Shown here: piece after piece, positions 8,317 to 17,994 of the stretch
Position numbering within the stretch: position 1 is the stretch's first letter
How the letters are laid out: each line of letters opens with the position of its first letter
From: Planctomycetaceae bacterium
GTDB lineage: Bacteria > Planctomycetota > Planctomycetia > Pirellulales > Thermoguttaceae
Length of the DNA stretch: 33,553 nt
Direction of reading: 5' to 3'
Assembly: GCA_015062085.1 (NCBI GenBank)
Contig: SUVI01000019.1
Location: forward strand, 1-33,553
Made by a program: the position numbers and the translations under genes
Notes under the pieces: generated by a model
Databases searched by the model: none
Seen by the model: only the letters and a program-made list of their open reading frames with translations
Told to the model about the DNA's origin: nothing

Positions 8317-9009
8317 TTACCGTTTCACATCAAACGCTCTCATGAGCTGTTCCATATCGATCTGATGGCCGGCGTCAGTATTCGATCTTGCCGTCGCGCT
8401 GGCACTCATCGAGAAGAATTTGAAAAATTCCGCAAAAGAATTCGTGTCTTTCAAAGAAAGAGCGATCCCTTCGGTACTGAAACTCTTGAGAGTTTCCCAA
8501 TCGACACCGTCGCCAATTCCGATGGGGAACGAAACGAGTTTTCTAGCTTTACAGAGGGAAATGACCTCGTTGGCCGCATTGCGAACGTCAGTCGCATCTT
8601 CCTGCGTGGATTTCATCCCGGTATAGTGTGCGCCGTCCGTAAAAAGGACGATCCACGGCTGATAGTAAGTCACGCCGTCACGCTGGTATTCCCTTTTTTT
8701 CTCATTGAGGATCTCAAGCGCTTTGTTCACTGCACCGGCGAGATCCGTACAGCCATCGGCTTGAAGAACTGGAAGATTCCAGTTCGACACGGCTTCGAAA
8801 TCCTGAACGACATGGACATTACTTTCAAACGTAATGACCGCGCCGCGAACGACTTTATTCGCCTGTTCATCGCTTTGGACATCCCTGACGAACTGCCGAA
8901 AACCATCCTGCATTGCTGCGATATTATGCAGCATGGAGCCAGAAACGTCCATGCAGAAAATCACAGGAAGAAACGGACCATTGCCTGTTGGGAAAACGAA
9001 ATCTTGCAT
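8317..9009 (-). CDS. VWA-domain protein, TerY-like (first gene of TerY-P triad)
   Basis: 230 residues, almost entirely one von Willebrand factor A domain; ATG at 9007-9009 with AAAGGA 8 bases upstream. The metal-ion-dependent adhesion site is complete: D21-x-S23-x-S25 in MDVSGSM, T88 in DGCTDL, D125 in FTDGAH. No signal peptide or membrane segment is visible, so it should be cytosolic. The MDVSGSM start and the LFTDG motif, together with the PP2C and kinase genes downstream, match TerY of tellurite/stress-linked Ter systems. In those systems it is proposed to act as a metal-dependent scaffold and phosphorylation target. No terD, terC or terB genes are visible in the window, so the partner pathway is unknown. 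Confidence 0.85.
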   Translation of the reverse strand: MQDFVFPTGNGPFLPVIFCMDVSGSMLHNIAAMQDGFRQFVRDVQSDEQANKVVRGAVITFESNVHVVQDFEAVSNWNLPVLQADGCTDLAGAVNKALEILNEKKREYQRDGVTYYQPWIVLFTDGAHYTGMKSTQEDATDVRNAANEVISLCKARKLVSFPIGIGDGVDWETLKSFSTEGIALSLKDTNSFAEFFKFFSMSASATARSNTDAGHQIDMEQLMRAFDVKR

Positions 9010-9470
9010 GAATCTATCCTTTCTAAAGGTCAGTAGAGTTATGAAGAATCAATTTTTATCAAATCAATTCACTGGAAATAAATTTTTCCCATTTTACCCC
9101 GCCCCCTCGAAAAGTCAAGTGCCCCCTATCTTAAATTCTTGAAAATTTTTAAATTTTAAAATTTCAGAAGATCCCAAGACCATTTTCATACGATTTCTCT
9201 GTTGAAACTTTCGGTTTCCAGGATTTTGTCAGAAAAATCCGGATTTTGCTCTAGGCGGAATCGGAAATTCTTTCTATACTGTAGTTTTGGGGAGAAGCTG
9301 GAGCTTTTCATTTCGAGAACACTTTCGGATCCGAGATTCCTTTAGTATTGGCGCAGTCGATTTATTTAAAACAGGATCCGCTTAAAAAAACTCCGCTTCA
9401 GAGATAAAATTTCATTTTTCACACGGACACAGTCCAAATATTTCAAGCACGGGGACGAACCGATTTGCGA
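9010..9470. other. Divergent intergenic region between the VWA gene and the large secreted protein gene
   Basis: This 461-base region has no credible gene. It holds the leftward promoter at 9091-9118, an A/T-only palindromic stretch near 9142-9168, and a small hairpin GGATTTT / AAAATCC near 9222-9241. A TATACT near 9275 could be a rightward -10, but no matching -35 is visible at the right distance. Confidence 0.5.
9091..9118 (-). promoter_or_regulatory. Putative sigma70 promoter of the TerY-P operon
   Basis: On the minus strand TTGACT (9113-9118), 16 bases, TAAAAT (9091-9096), ending 82 bases before the VWA start codon. The next promoter-like sequence in this direction is far away, so it probably drives all three genes. 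Confidence 0.6.
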
Positions 9471-12400
9471 ATGAAAGCCGTTTTTTTCATTTTGCTCTTT
9501 TTCGGATACACCGCTGCCTCTTTTGCAGGCAGTCCGGAGACGGTACGTCTGCGTTTGCGCTGGGGCGGCATCGAGAGTTCGGCATTCGGTGAAGTTCACT
9601 GCGAAAGCGGCTCGATGAGCGCACTGTCTCCGATCTCCATGGATCCAGACTGTCCCGGCGGCGCGTGGCTCGTGAATGGCAGCGTTCAGATACGTCAATC
9701 CGTCACGAAAAAATACAATGGGTTCGACGTGACGGTCCCGTACCTTCCGAACGCCAATCTTTTGGTCCAGCTCGGTCCAGAAGCCGATTATTCGTCTGCT
9801 GTGCGTTTCGCGATACCGCTTCGTGAGATCATCCGCAGCGGCAAAACAGCTTCGCTTGCCGAGGATTCCAAATTCCAGTTTTCAGTCAGCCGCGTTCCTG
9901 GCGACGACCTCCGGATCCAGATGGACCGCGACAATCTTGTCTTCGCTCCGCGCGATATGTTTCACTGTACCGTCACACCAGCGCTTTGCTGGGAAGAGCC
10001 GGTCCGAGCTGGACATAAAAAAGACCCGGCCCCCAAAAATGAAACCATTCCGCAGGCGAAAGAGATCGGCGAGCTTGAATTTTCAGTTTACCGCGGCAGA
10101 GAGACCTTTTCTGTCCACAGCGGAACGGTCCAGAATGTGCATCTCGACGGCACGATGCCGGCTCAGATCCATTTTCCTGTCCCCGAAAATGAAGGCGTCT
10201 ACGACGTCATTTTAAAACTGCGCCGTAAAACCGGAGGTAAAAATCTTCTTCAAACGCTGGGAAACACGTTCAGCGGACGAGATGCGAATGAGGAGATCCT
10301 TGCGGAACGGCGCATTCAGTTTCTTGTTTTAAATGACACGGTCATTTCCTTTTCTGATTCCGGAAATTACGCACTAAAAATGGAGATCGACCCGAGCGTT
10401 CCTCAATGGTGGAAAAGTCTCGACCCGGACGTTCTGCGTCAGTTTGGATCCTGGTTTCCCAACGCAGCCTCCCTTCAGAACAGGAATCGGCGGATCCTCG
10501 CAGGCGAAAAGCAAAATTTCATGGAACTGCCTCAGGGGCCCCTTCCAGATACAGATCCGGCTTGGGAAGCATTTCCGCTCATCGTCGAAAGTCCATGGAT
10601 GCCGCACATTCTTGAGATCGAATACCCCGCGAACATGGAGCAGACCTACAGTCTGAGCATTCTGGAGCCGAACGCAGCAGGCGCGATCGAACCGCCTGGG
10701 ATCGATTCCGGCATCAATGTCCCGCCGCAGATCGGGATCACAGCACAGACTCCCATCCGTCTGGACAGGCATCACATCCTGTTTTGGCCGCAGAGCAAAA
10801 CACCGATCCTTTTGATGGTGAACCGTCACGCACAAAATTCCGCGTACATCGGCAAGATCCGGCTCTACCATGCAGGGAGCCATTTTGCGCCCCAAAAGAG
10901 CATTCAGACCGCATCCGGCACACAGGCCCCCCAAACGGTTCCCGACCGTGTTTCCAAACGTCTCGTTGCGCTTTTGATCAGCAAGCCAATGTTTTCGCAG
11001 ACATTTTCCGCCACGGAAATGAACAATGAAACGACCGGACAGTGCATCTCCGACTGGCTCACGTTCTACGAAGGCGGGAAACGGCTCATCGAGTACATGC
11101 GGCACGTGGGATTCAATGGTCTGGTACTGTCGGTCTACTCGGACGGAAGCACCATCTATCCGAGCCGTATCCTCAATCCCACACCGCGCTATGACAATGG
11201 AACGTACTTTCCGACAGCGCAGGATCCCGTTCGAAAAGACATCACAGAGATGCTTTTCCGCATGTTCGACCGCGAAAACCTAAAACTCATCCCCTCCATG
11301 GATTTTTCCTCGCCGATCAGCAGTCTGGAAACTGCCGTTTACTTTCCCAACGCAGCGGAAGTCCGTTCGCTAGGCACGCCCGCCAGCCCGCTGCGATGGG
11401 TCAATCACCGCGGCAGGGAACTCATAACACAGCGAAAGTCCCTCAAACACGGCGCTCCGTACTACAACATCTTGAATCCGACGGTCCAGGAAACCGTTTT
11501 GCGCAGCATCGCAGAAGTGGTCCGGCGATACGGACACCATCCATCCTTCGGCGGACTTTCACTCCAGCTTCACTCCGACAGTTTCCTCGTTCTTCCAAAT
11601 CCGCAATGGGGAATGGATCCGGACAGCATCGCGAGCTTCATTCAGGACACCGGCATGACTGTCCCCGAAGACTACATGAGCCGCGTCCGTTTTCTGACCT
11701 CTGGTCCCGGTGCGAAACAGTGGATCCAGTGGCGCGCGGCACGGATGACCATCTTCTACCGAAGAGCCGCCGCACTGCTGAGTACCATTCCGAACGCAAA
11801 ACTTTACCTGAACGGCATGAAGCTCTTTTGCCTGAATGCCCATCCGGAACTCATGCCTCGACTGGACGGCATCCTTTCCGCCGAAGAGGTCTTTCTCTAT
11901 TTCGGTTTGGACATGGAGCAGCTGAAACTCGTCCCCAACCTCGTCGTTTCACGGCCGCAGGAGATCCTCACGAACAAACCGCTCACCAAACAGGCGGGCG
12001 ACCTTCAGTGGCAGCAGACACCAGGCACGTACCGAATGTTCCAGGACCAAAAGGAACCCACGTCACTTTTCCACCACCCGGCAGACCTCCTGCGTCTTAC
12101 GTCTTTCGATTCCGCAAGTCCCTTCAAGCCGACTTTTACGTGGATGGCGACGACCTATGCGCAAACGACTCCGGAGGCTCGCCGACCATACGCGGAATCC
12201 CTCGCCATGCTTGACGCCTTCACCATCATGGAAGGGGGCTGGAATCCCGTTTTCGGCAAGGAAGAAGCTCTTCGCGAGACCATTTCGATCCTTTCACAGC
12301 TGCCGGCCGTTCATTTCAATTCTGCGATGAACACGACCTCCGAAACACCGCATTCCGCCTCCAGGATCGTGATATTCCGCTCCTGTTCGCAGCGTGGAAC

Positions 12401-13919
12401 GAATTACGCGTATGCCGTGAATACGACCCCATTCACAGCCATAGGGAAAGTTTACGTCCAGCAGGCCGCCGATTCCCAGGATGTGACCGCCTCCTCGATC
12501 TCAGCTCTTTACCTGAAAGACGGCTCAGGCGTGACTCTTCAGCGTGACACGCGCGGTCTTTTCTGGCAGGTCCAGCTCGCACCATACCAGATCGAAGCGA
12601 TCCAGTTCACCGGCTCCCCGATCATGCTTTTAGATCCGGTCTCCAAAACCCTGCAGGATACACGCGAGCTATTTCGTCAGGAATATTCAAGGCTTTTAGT
12701 CTCGCTGGAAAACCTGAAAAAACCAGTCTACTACCTAGGACTGAAAAACCCCGGTTTCGAACAGCCCCTCGGCGAAAACGGCGAGATGCCGTACTGGACC
12801 GTTTCCTACCCTCAAAGACAGGATCCAGGATTGGCGCAAATGGCTTTCGGTGCTTCCGGAACAACGTTAAACGGCACGTCGCCAAACGGCACGTTTTCAG
12901 GAGGAACACCGACTGCCGCAGGAAGTACAGGAGCTGCGTCTTGGGAAAATCCCGCAAATTCGGCCCTAAACGGCACAGAAAGGCTTCCCGGAACGGCATT
13001 ACCGTCCGATCTCCTTTCCTCTTCCATCTCCTCTTCAGGAGCGACCGTCCGCATGGCTGGTCCGAATAGCGGGGCCGGTCCTAGTTCAGCCGGAATGGAA
13101 ACGGATCCGGCAAACCGACACGCGTCGGCCGGGCTCGGCGCCCAAAATGTGATCTTCGGGACCAGCGCCCTCCAACTCAAAAGCACCGGTACTCCGATCC
13201 GCGTCATGAGTCACCCGTTCGAGCTGAATGCGACCGGACGTCTGACGGTCTACGTCTGGCTTCGTACCGATCCAAACACGACCTCCATTCCTCTTCGGTT
13301 CGTCGTGCGCGGCGAAGCACCTTCCGGTAAATTCTACCGGACCGCGAACCTCTCCGCACCTCAAACGGGGATCGGAAGTGAATGGAAACGCTTGAACATC
13401 TCGGTCAATGACCTGCCGCTTGAAAAAGGAACGCAGCTAAGCCTCGGTTTTGAACTTTACGGCGCCGGCAGCGTCTGGCTGGACAATATCCAGCTCTCAG
13501 ACATCGATTTCTCACCGGCAGAGATCGCTCAGATCCAAGGAATTTTCACGCAGCTCGGAAATCGGATCGAGTGCGGCGACATCGCACCGTGCATCAATGC
13601 ACTGGAATGCTACTGGCTCCGGTTCCTCAGCGAAAATGCGGGATCAGACCTCCCTCCCCATGCAGAGCCCATCGCCGAGCTCGCCATGGAGCATTCCCCT
13701 GCGGCGGGAACACCGGAAAAAACTTCGGAGGGGATCCAGGAACTCCCGGACAAAAAAAATCCCAAACTTCCCCATCTGGGCCAGCTTCCAAAATTGCCAA
13801 AATTTCCGACGAAAAGCTCCGAAGATCCACAAAAGGAACTCGACTCCAAGGTGATCGAGTCCCAGCAGGAAAAAAAACCGACCTATTTGGACAAAATCAA
13901 AGGTCTCCTGCCATGGTAA
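9471..13919 (+). CDS. Large secreted protein with probable TIM-barrel glycosidase-like core
   Basis: 1482 residues. I use the ATG at 9471, which places a clean signal peptide at the start (MKAVFFILLFFGYTAASFAG); a TTG two codons earlier is also possible. The ribosome binding site is weak. The N-terminal 500 residues are beta-rich. About 515-880 looks like an alpha/beta barrel: LIEYMRHVGFNGLVLSVYSD (about 540), MLFRMFDRENLKLIPSMDF, then ILNPTVQETVLRSIAEVVRR and a GGLSLQL strand. This layout resembles GHL10 / family-10-like glycosyl hydrolases, but I cannot identify catalytic acids with confidence. A Gly/Ser/Thr/Asn-rich linker (about 1130-1215) separates a jelly-roll-like domain (about 1220-1350, ending in VWLDNIQLSD), which probably binds carbohydrate. 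The C-terminus is Lys/Pro-rich. I do not recognise a named family for the whole protein. Confidence 0.7.
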   Translation: MKAVFFILLFFGYTAASFAGSPETVRLRLRWGGIESSAFGEVHCESGSMSALSPISMDPDCPGGAWLVNGSVQIRQSVTKKYNGFDVTVPYLPNANLLVQLGPEADYSSAVRFAIPLREIIRSGKTASLAEDSKFQFSVSRVPGDDLRIQMDRDNLVFAPRDMFHCTVTPALCWEEPVRAGHKKDPAPKNETIPQAKEIGELEFSVYRGRETFSVHSGTVQNVHLDGTMPAQIHFPVPENEGVYDVILKLRRKTGGKNLLQTLGNTFSGRDANEEILAERRIQFLVLNDTVISFSDSGNYALKMEIDPSVPQWWKSLDPDVLRQFGSWFPNAASLQNRNRRILAGEKQNFMELPQGPLPDTDPAWEAFPLIVESPWMPHILEIEYPANMEQTYSLSILEPNAAGAIEPPGIDSGINVPPQIGITAQTPIRLDRHHILFWPQSKTPILLMVNRHAQNSAYIGKIRLYHAGSHFAPQKSIQTASGTQAPQTVPDRVSKRLVALLISKPMFSQTFSATEMNNETTGQCISDWLTFYEGGKRLIEYMRHVGFNGLVLSVYSDGSTIYPSRILNPTPRYDNGTYFPTAQDPVRKDITEMLFRMFDRENLKLIPSMDFSSPISSLETAVYFPNAAEVRSLGTPASPLRWVNHRGRELITQRKSLKHGAPYYNILNPTVQETVLRSIAEVVRRYGHHPSFGGLSLQLHSDSFLVLPNPQWGMDPDSIASFIQDTGMTVPEDYMSRVRFLTSGPGAKQWIQWRAARMTIFYRRAAALLSTIPNAKLYLNGMKLFCLNAHPELMPRLDGILSAEEVFLYFGLDMEQLKLVPNLVVSRPQEILTNKPLTKQAGDLQWQQTPGTYRMFQDQKEPTSLFHHPADLLRLTSFDSASPFKPTFTWMATTYAQTTPEARRPYAESLAMLDAFTIMEGGWNPVFGKEEALRETISILSQLPAVHFNSAMNTTSETPHSASRIVIFRSCSQRGTNYAYAVNTTPFTAIGKVYVQQAADSQDVTASSISALYLKDGSGVTLQRDTRGLFWQVQLAPYQIEAIQFTGSPIMLLDPVSKTLQDTRELFRQEYSRLLVSLENLKKPVYYLGLKNPGFEQPLGENGEMPYWTVSYPQRQDPGLAQMAFGASGTTLNGTSPNGTFSGGTPTAAGSTGAASWENPANSALNGTERLPGTALPSDLLSSSISSSGATVRMAGPNSGAGPSSAGMETDPANRHASAGLGAQNVIFGTSALQLKSTGTPIRVMSHPFELNATGRLTVYVWLRTDPNTTSIPLRFVVRGEAPSGKFYRTANLSAPQTGIGSEWKRLNISVNDLPLEKGTQLSLGFELYGAGSVWLDNIQLSDIDFSPAEIAQIQGIFTQLGNRIECGDIAPCINALECYWLRFLSENAGSDLPPHAEPIAELAMEHSPAAGTPEKTSEGIQELPDKKNPKLPHLGQLPKLPKFPTKSSEDPQKELDSKVIESQQEKKPTYLDKIKGLLPW

Positions 13920-14264
13920 CCTGCTATGGCAAACAGATACCGTGCCGGATTTCTTCAAAATTTTCCTTTTTTTGGAAGATCGGCGGGCAAAATGCCTTGA
14001 GTTTTTGCCAAAATATGGTAAAATATAAAAGATTTTCGACACATAGGACCTGAAAGATGCCTCTGCATACCCTGTGCCGCAGTTCCCGTTTTTCAGAAGC
14101 AGCGAAAGTTTTGATCCGGAACCGCCAGTAAACCGTTCATTCATGTACCGTTCCTTTTGAACGTCTGTTTCATTGGGCTTCCCGTTCCAGATCTGCTTTC
14201 CGTTCCCGTTCCCTTTTAACACCGTCACAACCCACAGTTCACCTGTTCAGCCGGAACGAATTTC
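13920..14264. other. 345-base leader region of the adaptor/protease operon
   Basis: No credible gene. It contains a promoter-like sequence at 13997-14024 and pyrimidine-rich sequence with repeated CCCGTTCC-type words near 14180-14215. I see no convincing terminator for the preceding gene; only short stems occur near 13955-13980. Confidence 0.5.
13997..14024 (+). promoter_or_regulatory. Putative promoter of the GAF-HlyD / HlyD / M50 operon
   Basis: TTGAGT (13997-14002), 16 bases, TAAAAT (14019-14024). This leaves a leader of about 235 bases before the first ATG. Confidence 0.45.
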
Positions 14265-16319
14265 ATGTCAGCACAGCAGCCAATCACTCAAAATATGGTC
14301 GAACAGACCAAACAGCACATCAAAGAGCTGGTCGGAGAGATCACCCAGCTCTCGCGCACCGATATGCCTGCCGAGGAATTTTATGCACAGTTTCTCCAGC
14401 GTATCGTAGAAGCCATCGCAGCGATCGGCGGCGTGGTCTGGAAAATGGGCGAGACGGGAACGCTTGCGCTTCAATGTCAGGTAAATCTGCGTGAATCAGG
14501 GCTCACCGGCGTCGAAAAAGAGAAAATGGCCGAGCATTCCCGGCTTCTCTACAAAGCGCTCCGGCATCCGGAGGGGCTCTGTACCGCGCCGTTCTCTTCA
14601 TCTGAAGAAGAAGGCGGAGTCAACGGAAATCCGACCGGCTGCATCGTGCTCCTCCAGCCTCTCATCACAGAAGTAGAGACGGTGGGACTCGTCGAGATCT
14701 TCCAGCGTCCGGAAGTTTCCGGCAACACACTGGCCGGTTACCAGAGATTTTTGCGTCAGATGAGCGAACTGGCAGTCGAATTCATGCGCACACAGCAGCT
14801 GAAGAGCCTCGCAGACCGCCAGCTGCTCTGGAATCGTGTCGAGGAATTCGTCAAGACGATCCATGAATCTCTGAACCCATACCAGACCGCATACACGATC
14901 GCGAATGAAGGCCGGCGTCTGATCGAGTGCGACCGAGTCAGCGTTGCGATCCGCCGCGGTTCCCGATGCCGCGTGGAAGCCGTCAGCGGACAGGATCTTT
15001 TCGACAAACGCTCCAACATGATCCGCCTTCTGAACAAGCTGGCGACCTCCGTCGTTTCGGTCGAGGAACCGCTTTGGTACACGGGAGACACGACGAATCT
15101 GGCTCCGCAGGTCGAAAAGATCGTGGACGAGTACGTTGACGAATCGCACAGTAAGGCGGTCGTCGTGATCCCGCTCATCGAACCTCTGCGCGAAGAAGAC
15201 AAAGAGGACTTCAAAAAGCGCATGGACAATAAAAAAAAGCCGATCGGAGCATTGATCGTCGAACAGATCGAAAACAGCGCACTCCAAACGACTCTGCGTC
15301 AGCGTGTGGAGCTGGTCGAGAAGCACGCCTGCGTCGCGCTGGCCAATTCGCTTGAGCACAACGATCTCTTCCTCATGCCGCTCTGGCGCACGATCGGAAG
15401 ATGGTCCTGGGTCATGAAGGCGCGAACTTTACCCAAAACGATCTTGGTCCTCATCCTGCTCATCTCGCTTTTGGTTGGCCTTTTTGTCTTCCCGTACAAA
15501 TTTGAGGTCGAATCGGAAGGCCGTCTCGTCCCGGTCGAAAAAGCCGAGATCTTCGCCCCAATGGACGGAGACATTTCCGCGGTAGACGTCATGCACGGGC
15601 AGCCGGTCACTCCTGGAATGCGGTTAGCGGCACTGCGGAACGTGGATCTGGAAGCACAGATCACGAAACTTTACGGAGAGATCGTTCGAACCCAGTCCGA
15701 ACGCTCCAGCAAAACCGCCCTTCTGCGTCAAAGCAGTGACAAAATGGAACAGAGTCGGCTTGCCGGTGAGATCGATGAACTGAACGTTGCCCTTCAATAC
15801 CAGGCGCAGGAAATGAAGATCCTTCGCGAGAAAGAGCGGAATCTTCAGGTCGTCAGTCAGATCGAGGGGCTCGTCGTAACGTTTGACGTAAAACAAAAAC
15901 TCGAAAATCGCCCAGTCCAGCGCGGACAGGTCCTCATGGAAGTCGCGGACCCGAAAGGGGATTGGGAAGTAGAGCTCTACATGCCGGAGAAAAGGATCGG
16001 TCTGGTGCGTGAAGCACAAAAAGAGCTGGCCGATCAGTTCCCCGACGGCGATCTGCGCGTGACGTTCATCCTCGCGTCGCAGCCAGACCAGAAACTGACC
16101 GGGAAAATCGTCGAGATCCACAAAACGGCAGAAGTTCGCGAAGAAATGGGAAACACCGTCCTCGTCCGCGTTGCGTTCGATAAAAGTCAGGTCCCTAATC
16201 CGAACATGGGGGCAAGCGTCACGGGAAAGATCTACTGCGGAGAACGCTCCATCGGGTACGTCTGGTTTTACGACCTGATCGCATTCATCCAGCAGAAAGT
16301 CCTTTTCCGCTGGTTCTGA
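14265..16319 (+). CDS. Membrane protein with GAF-type sensory domains and HlyD-like adaptor domain
   Basis: 684 residues. The N-terminal 380 residues are cytosolic. They contain a clear GAF-like domain at about 200-375 (NPYQTAYTIANEGRRLIECD ... KAVVVIPLIE ... IGALIVEQ) and probably a second one at about 20-180. One membrane segment follows (about 388-408, TILVLILLISLLVGLFVF). After it comes a HlyD/RND-adaptor region: ESEGRLVPVEKAEIFAPMDG is the first half of a barrel-sandwich hybrid, a coiled coil runs about 475-530, and the second half begins near VVSQIEGLVVTFDV. The combination suggests that a small-molecule or protein signal in the cytosol is linked to an envelope adaptor. It opens a three-gene operon whose partners also carry HlyD-like domains. 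The exported or processed substrate is unknown. Similar fusions are familiar from planctomycete genomes. Confidence 0.8.
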   Translation: MSAQQPITQNMVEQTKQHIKELVGEITQLSRTDMPAEEFYAQFLQRIVEAIAAIGGVVWKMGETGTLALQCQVNLRESGLTGVEKEKMAEHSRLLYKALRHPEGLCTAPFSSSEEEGGVNGNPTGCIVLLQPLITEVETVGLVEIFQRPEVSGNTLAGYQRFLRQMSELAVEFMRTQQLKSLADRQLLWNRVEEFVKTIHESLNPYQTAYTIANEGRRLIECDRVSVAIRRGSRCRVEAVSGQDLFDKRSNMIRLLNKLATSVVSVEEPLWYTGDTTNLAPQVEKIVDEYVDESHSKAVVVIPLIEPLREEDKEDFKKRMDNKKKPIGALIVEQIENSALQTTLRQRVELVEKHACVALANSLEHNDLFLMPLWRTIGRWSWVMKARTLPKTILVLILLISLLVGLFVFPYKFEVESEGRLVPVEKAEIFAPMDGDISAVDVMHGQPVTPGMRLAALRNVDLEAQITKLYGEIVRTQSERSSKTALLRQSSDKMEQSRLAGEIDELNVALQYQAQEMKILREKERNLQVVSQIEGLVVTFDVKQKLENRPVQRGQVLMEVADPKGDWEVELYMPEKRIGLVREAQKELADQFPDGDLRVTFILASQPDQKLTGKIVEIHKTAEVREEMGNTVLVRVAFDKSQVPNPNMGASVTGKIYCGERSIGYVWFYDLIAFIQQKVLFRWF

Positions 16320-16401
16320 CGCCAAATCCTTTTCACAAAAGCAAAAAAAACCTGACTTCCATTTCCCCAAAAACACGATCCACCCTGTAAAAGGTCAAAA
16401 T

Positions 16402-17895
16402 ATGAAACGCGCATTCCTCATCATTTCCGCAGGCGTCCTTCTCCTCGGAGCAGCAGCGGCTGGTTTCTGGTACTTTCAGTGCAGTCTGAAAGCTCCAGAG
16501 GCACAGGAAACCGCTCTCTCTTCGGTGGAAACTCTCGAAACGGATCCAGTCTCGAAACAGTCGGCAAGTTCGGAAGGTACGCTCTCCGATGCACTGACCG
16601 GAAGCGAGTCGGCCGTCGGAACAGAAGAAAATTTTTCTGACGTACTCGGAGATCCATCGGCAACCGCACTGACTCAGACGGAAGTTCCGGCTCAGGAATC
16701 GTCAGCGGCCGGCACCTCTGCGGCTCCGTCCGAAAAACGCAGAAAGTTCCAGACGGTCGGTGACTTCCAGAAAGACGGCGCAGATCGATCCGTTTCCGAA
16801 ATCGATCCTCAAAATACCGTACCGCGATCCAGCACGATCACAGCTCCCGGGAACGTTTCGGGAACCGAAATGAACGCAGACGGAAATGCCATCCCTGCAA
16901 TACCCGATCCGTACGCGGTACCGCCTTCCGGTTTTCAGCCGAATGCCGCACTTGCGGAAAATGGCGGAGCAGCCGAAACGACTCCATTTGCACTTCCCTC
17001 TTTCCCGGCCGCAGACCGAAACGCCTCCACATCCCGGATCCTCGTGAATTCGGTCCCGCGTGAGGTCGAAAATGGTCTCATCATCCCGATCTACGAGGTA
17101 GACGTTCCTGCGGAAGAGGCCGGCGTGATGCGCAAACTCTACGTTCAGGACTTCGCGCAGATCCAGAAAGACGACGTTCTGGTCCAGATCGACGACCGGC
17201 AGGCAGTCATGGCGGTGAATGTCGCAGAAGCGAAGAAAGAATCCGCAGAAATCCAGATGAAAAACGACGTAAACGTCCGCTACGCGATCGCAGCGCATGC
17301 CGTGGCAGACGCAGAGATCAAAAAGGCGGACGAAGCCAACTCGAAAGTCAAAAACACGGTCCCCGTCGTCGAGTACAATCGATTGGTCCTCTCACGAACA
17401 CAGGCGGAACTGCAGATCGAGCAGGCGCAGCAGGAACTGAAAGTCGCGGCACAAAACTACAATGTGGCGATGGCGGAACTTGATGCTGCGAAACTGGATC
17501 AGACAAAATTCGAGATCCACTCCCCGCATGACGGCGTCGTGATGGAACTCTACCGTAAAGAAGGCGAGTGGCTCAAACCGGGAGACCCGATCCTTCGGCT
17601 CGTGCAGATGAATCCGATCCGATACAGTTTCCGAATCGAAAGCAAAACTCCGCCGGAATCGATCTTCAACCGTCCCGTAACGATTTACGTACCGGCACTG
17701 GAAAGAGAATTCAGCGGTAAAGTCACATTCATCAAGCCGTCACACGACATCGGCGACATGTACCAGGTCTGGGTCGACATCGAAAACACTTGGCAGGCAT
17801 TTGAAGATCCGGGTGAAGAAGAGCTTCAAAAAGGCTACTGGATCCTCCAGCCGGGAATGCGTGCCGAGGTGAAAAGCATCGGTGGTACTAAGTGA
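16402..17895 (+). CDS. HlyD-family membrane adaptor with long disordered N-terminal linker
   Basis: 497 residues; ATG with AAGG 9 bases upstream. The N-terminus has a membrane anchor or uncleaved signal (about 4-25). About 170 Ser/Ala/Pro/Thr-rich residues follow and look disordered. The conserved region starts near 225 (YEVDVPAEEAGVMRKLYV), with a barrel-sandwich half ending in VQIDDRQAVM, an alanine- and glutamine-rich coiled coil (about 270-370), and the second half HSPHDGVVMELYRKEGEWLKPG (about 374-395). A beta-barrel portion follows to the end. HlyD-type adaptors bridge an inner-membrane partner to the outer envelope. No ABC or RND pump is encoded here, so the likely partners are the GAF-HlyD protein before it and the M50-type protein after it. 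Confidence 0.85.
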   Translation: MKRAFLIISAGVLLLGAAAAGFWYFQCSLKAPEAQETALSSVETLETDPVSKQSASSEGTLSDALTGSESAVGTEENFSDVLGDPSATALTQTEVPAQESSAAGTSAAPSEKRRKFQTVGDFQKDGADRSVSEIDPQNTVPRSSTITAPGNVSGTEMNADGNAIPAIPDPYAVPPSGFQPNAALAENGGAAETTPFALPSFPAADRNASTSRILVNSVPREVENGLIIPIYEVDVPAEEAGVMRKLYVQDFAQIQKDDVLVQIDDRQAVMAVNVAEAKKESAEIQMKNDVNVRYAIAAHAVADAEIKKADEANSKVKNTVPVVEYNRLVLSRTQAELQIEQAQQELKVAAQNYNVAMAELDAAKLDQTKFEIHSPHDGVVMELYRKEGEWLKPGDPILRLVQMNPIRYSFRIESKTPPESIFNRPVTIYVPALEREFSGKVTFIKPSHDIGDMYQVWVDIENTWQAFEDPGEEELQKGYWILQPGMRAEVKSIGGTK

Positions 17896-17994
17896 ACGAA
17901 AACTTTTCATGACCGTTTCCTGATTTCCAAGCGCGGTCCATTTACCGCGATTTACGGATAGAAGATCAAGATGATCAAGGCAGTAAATTAAGAT

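Noticed and set aside
17971..17991. Six-codon mini-ORF (MIKAVN) ending three bases before the M50 gene, as a possible leader peptide
   Set aside because: No clear ribosome binding site and no attenuator structure nearby; such a short frame is expected by chance.
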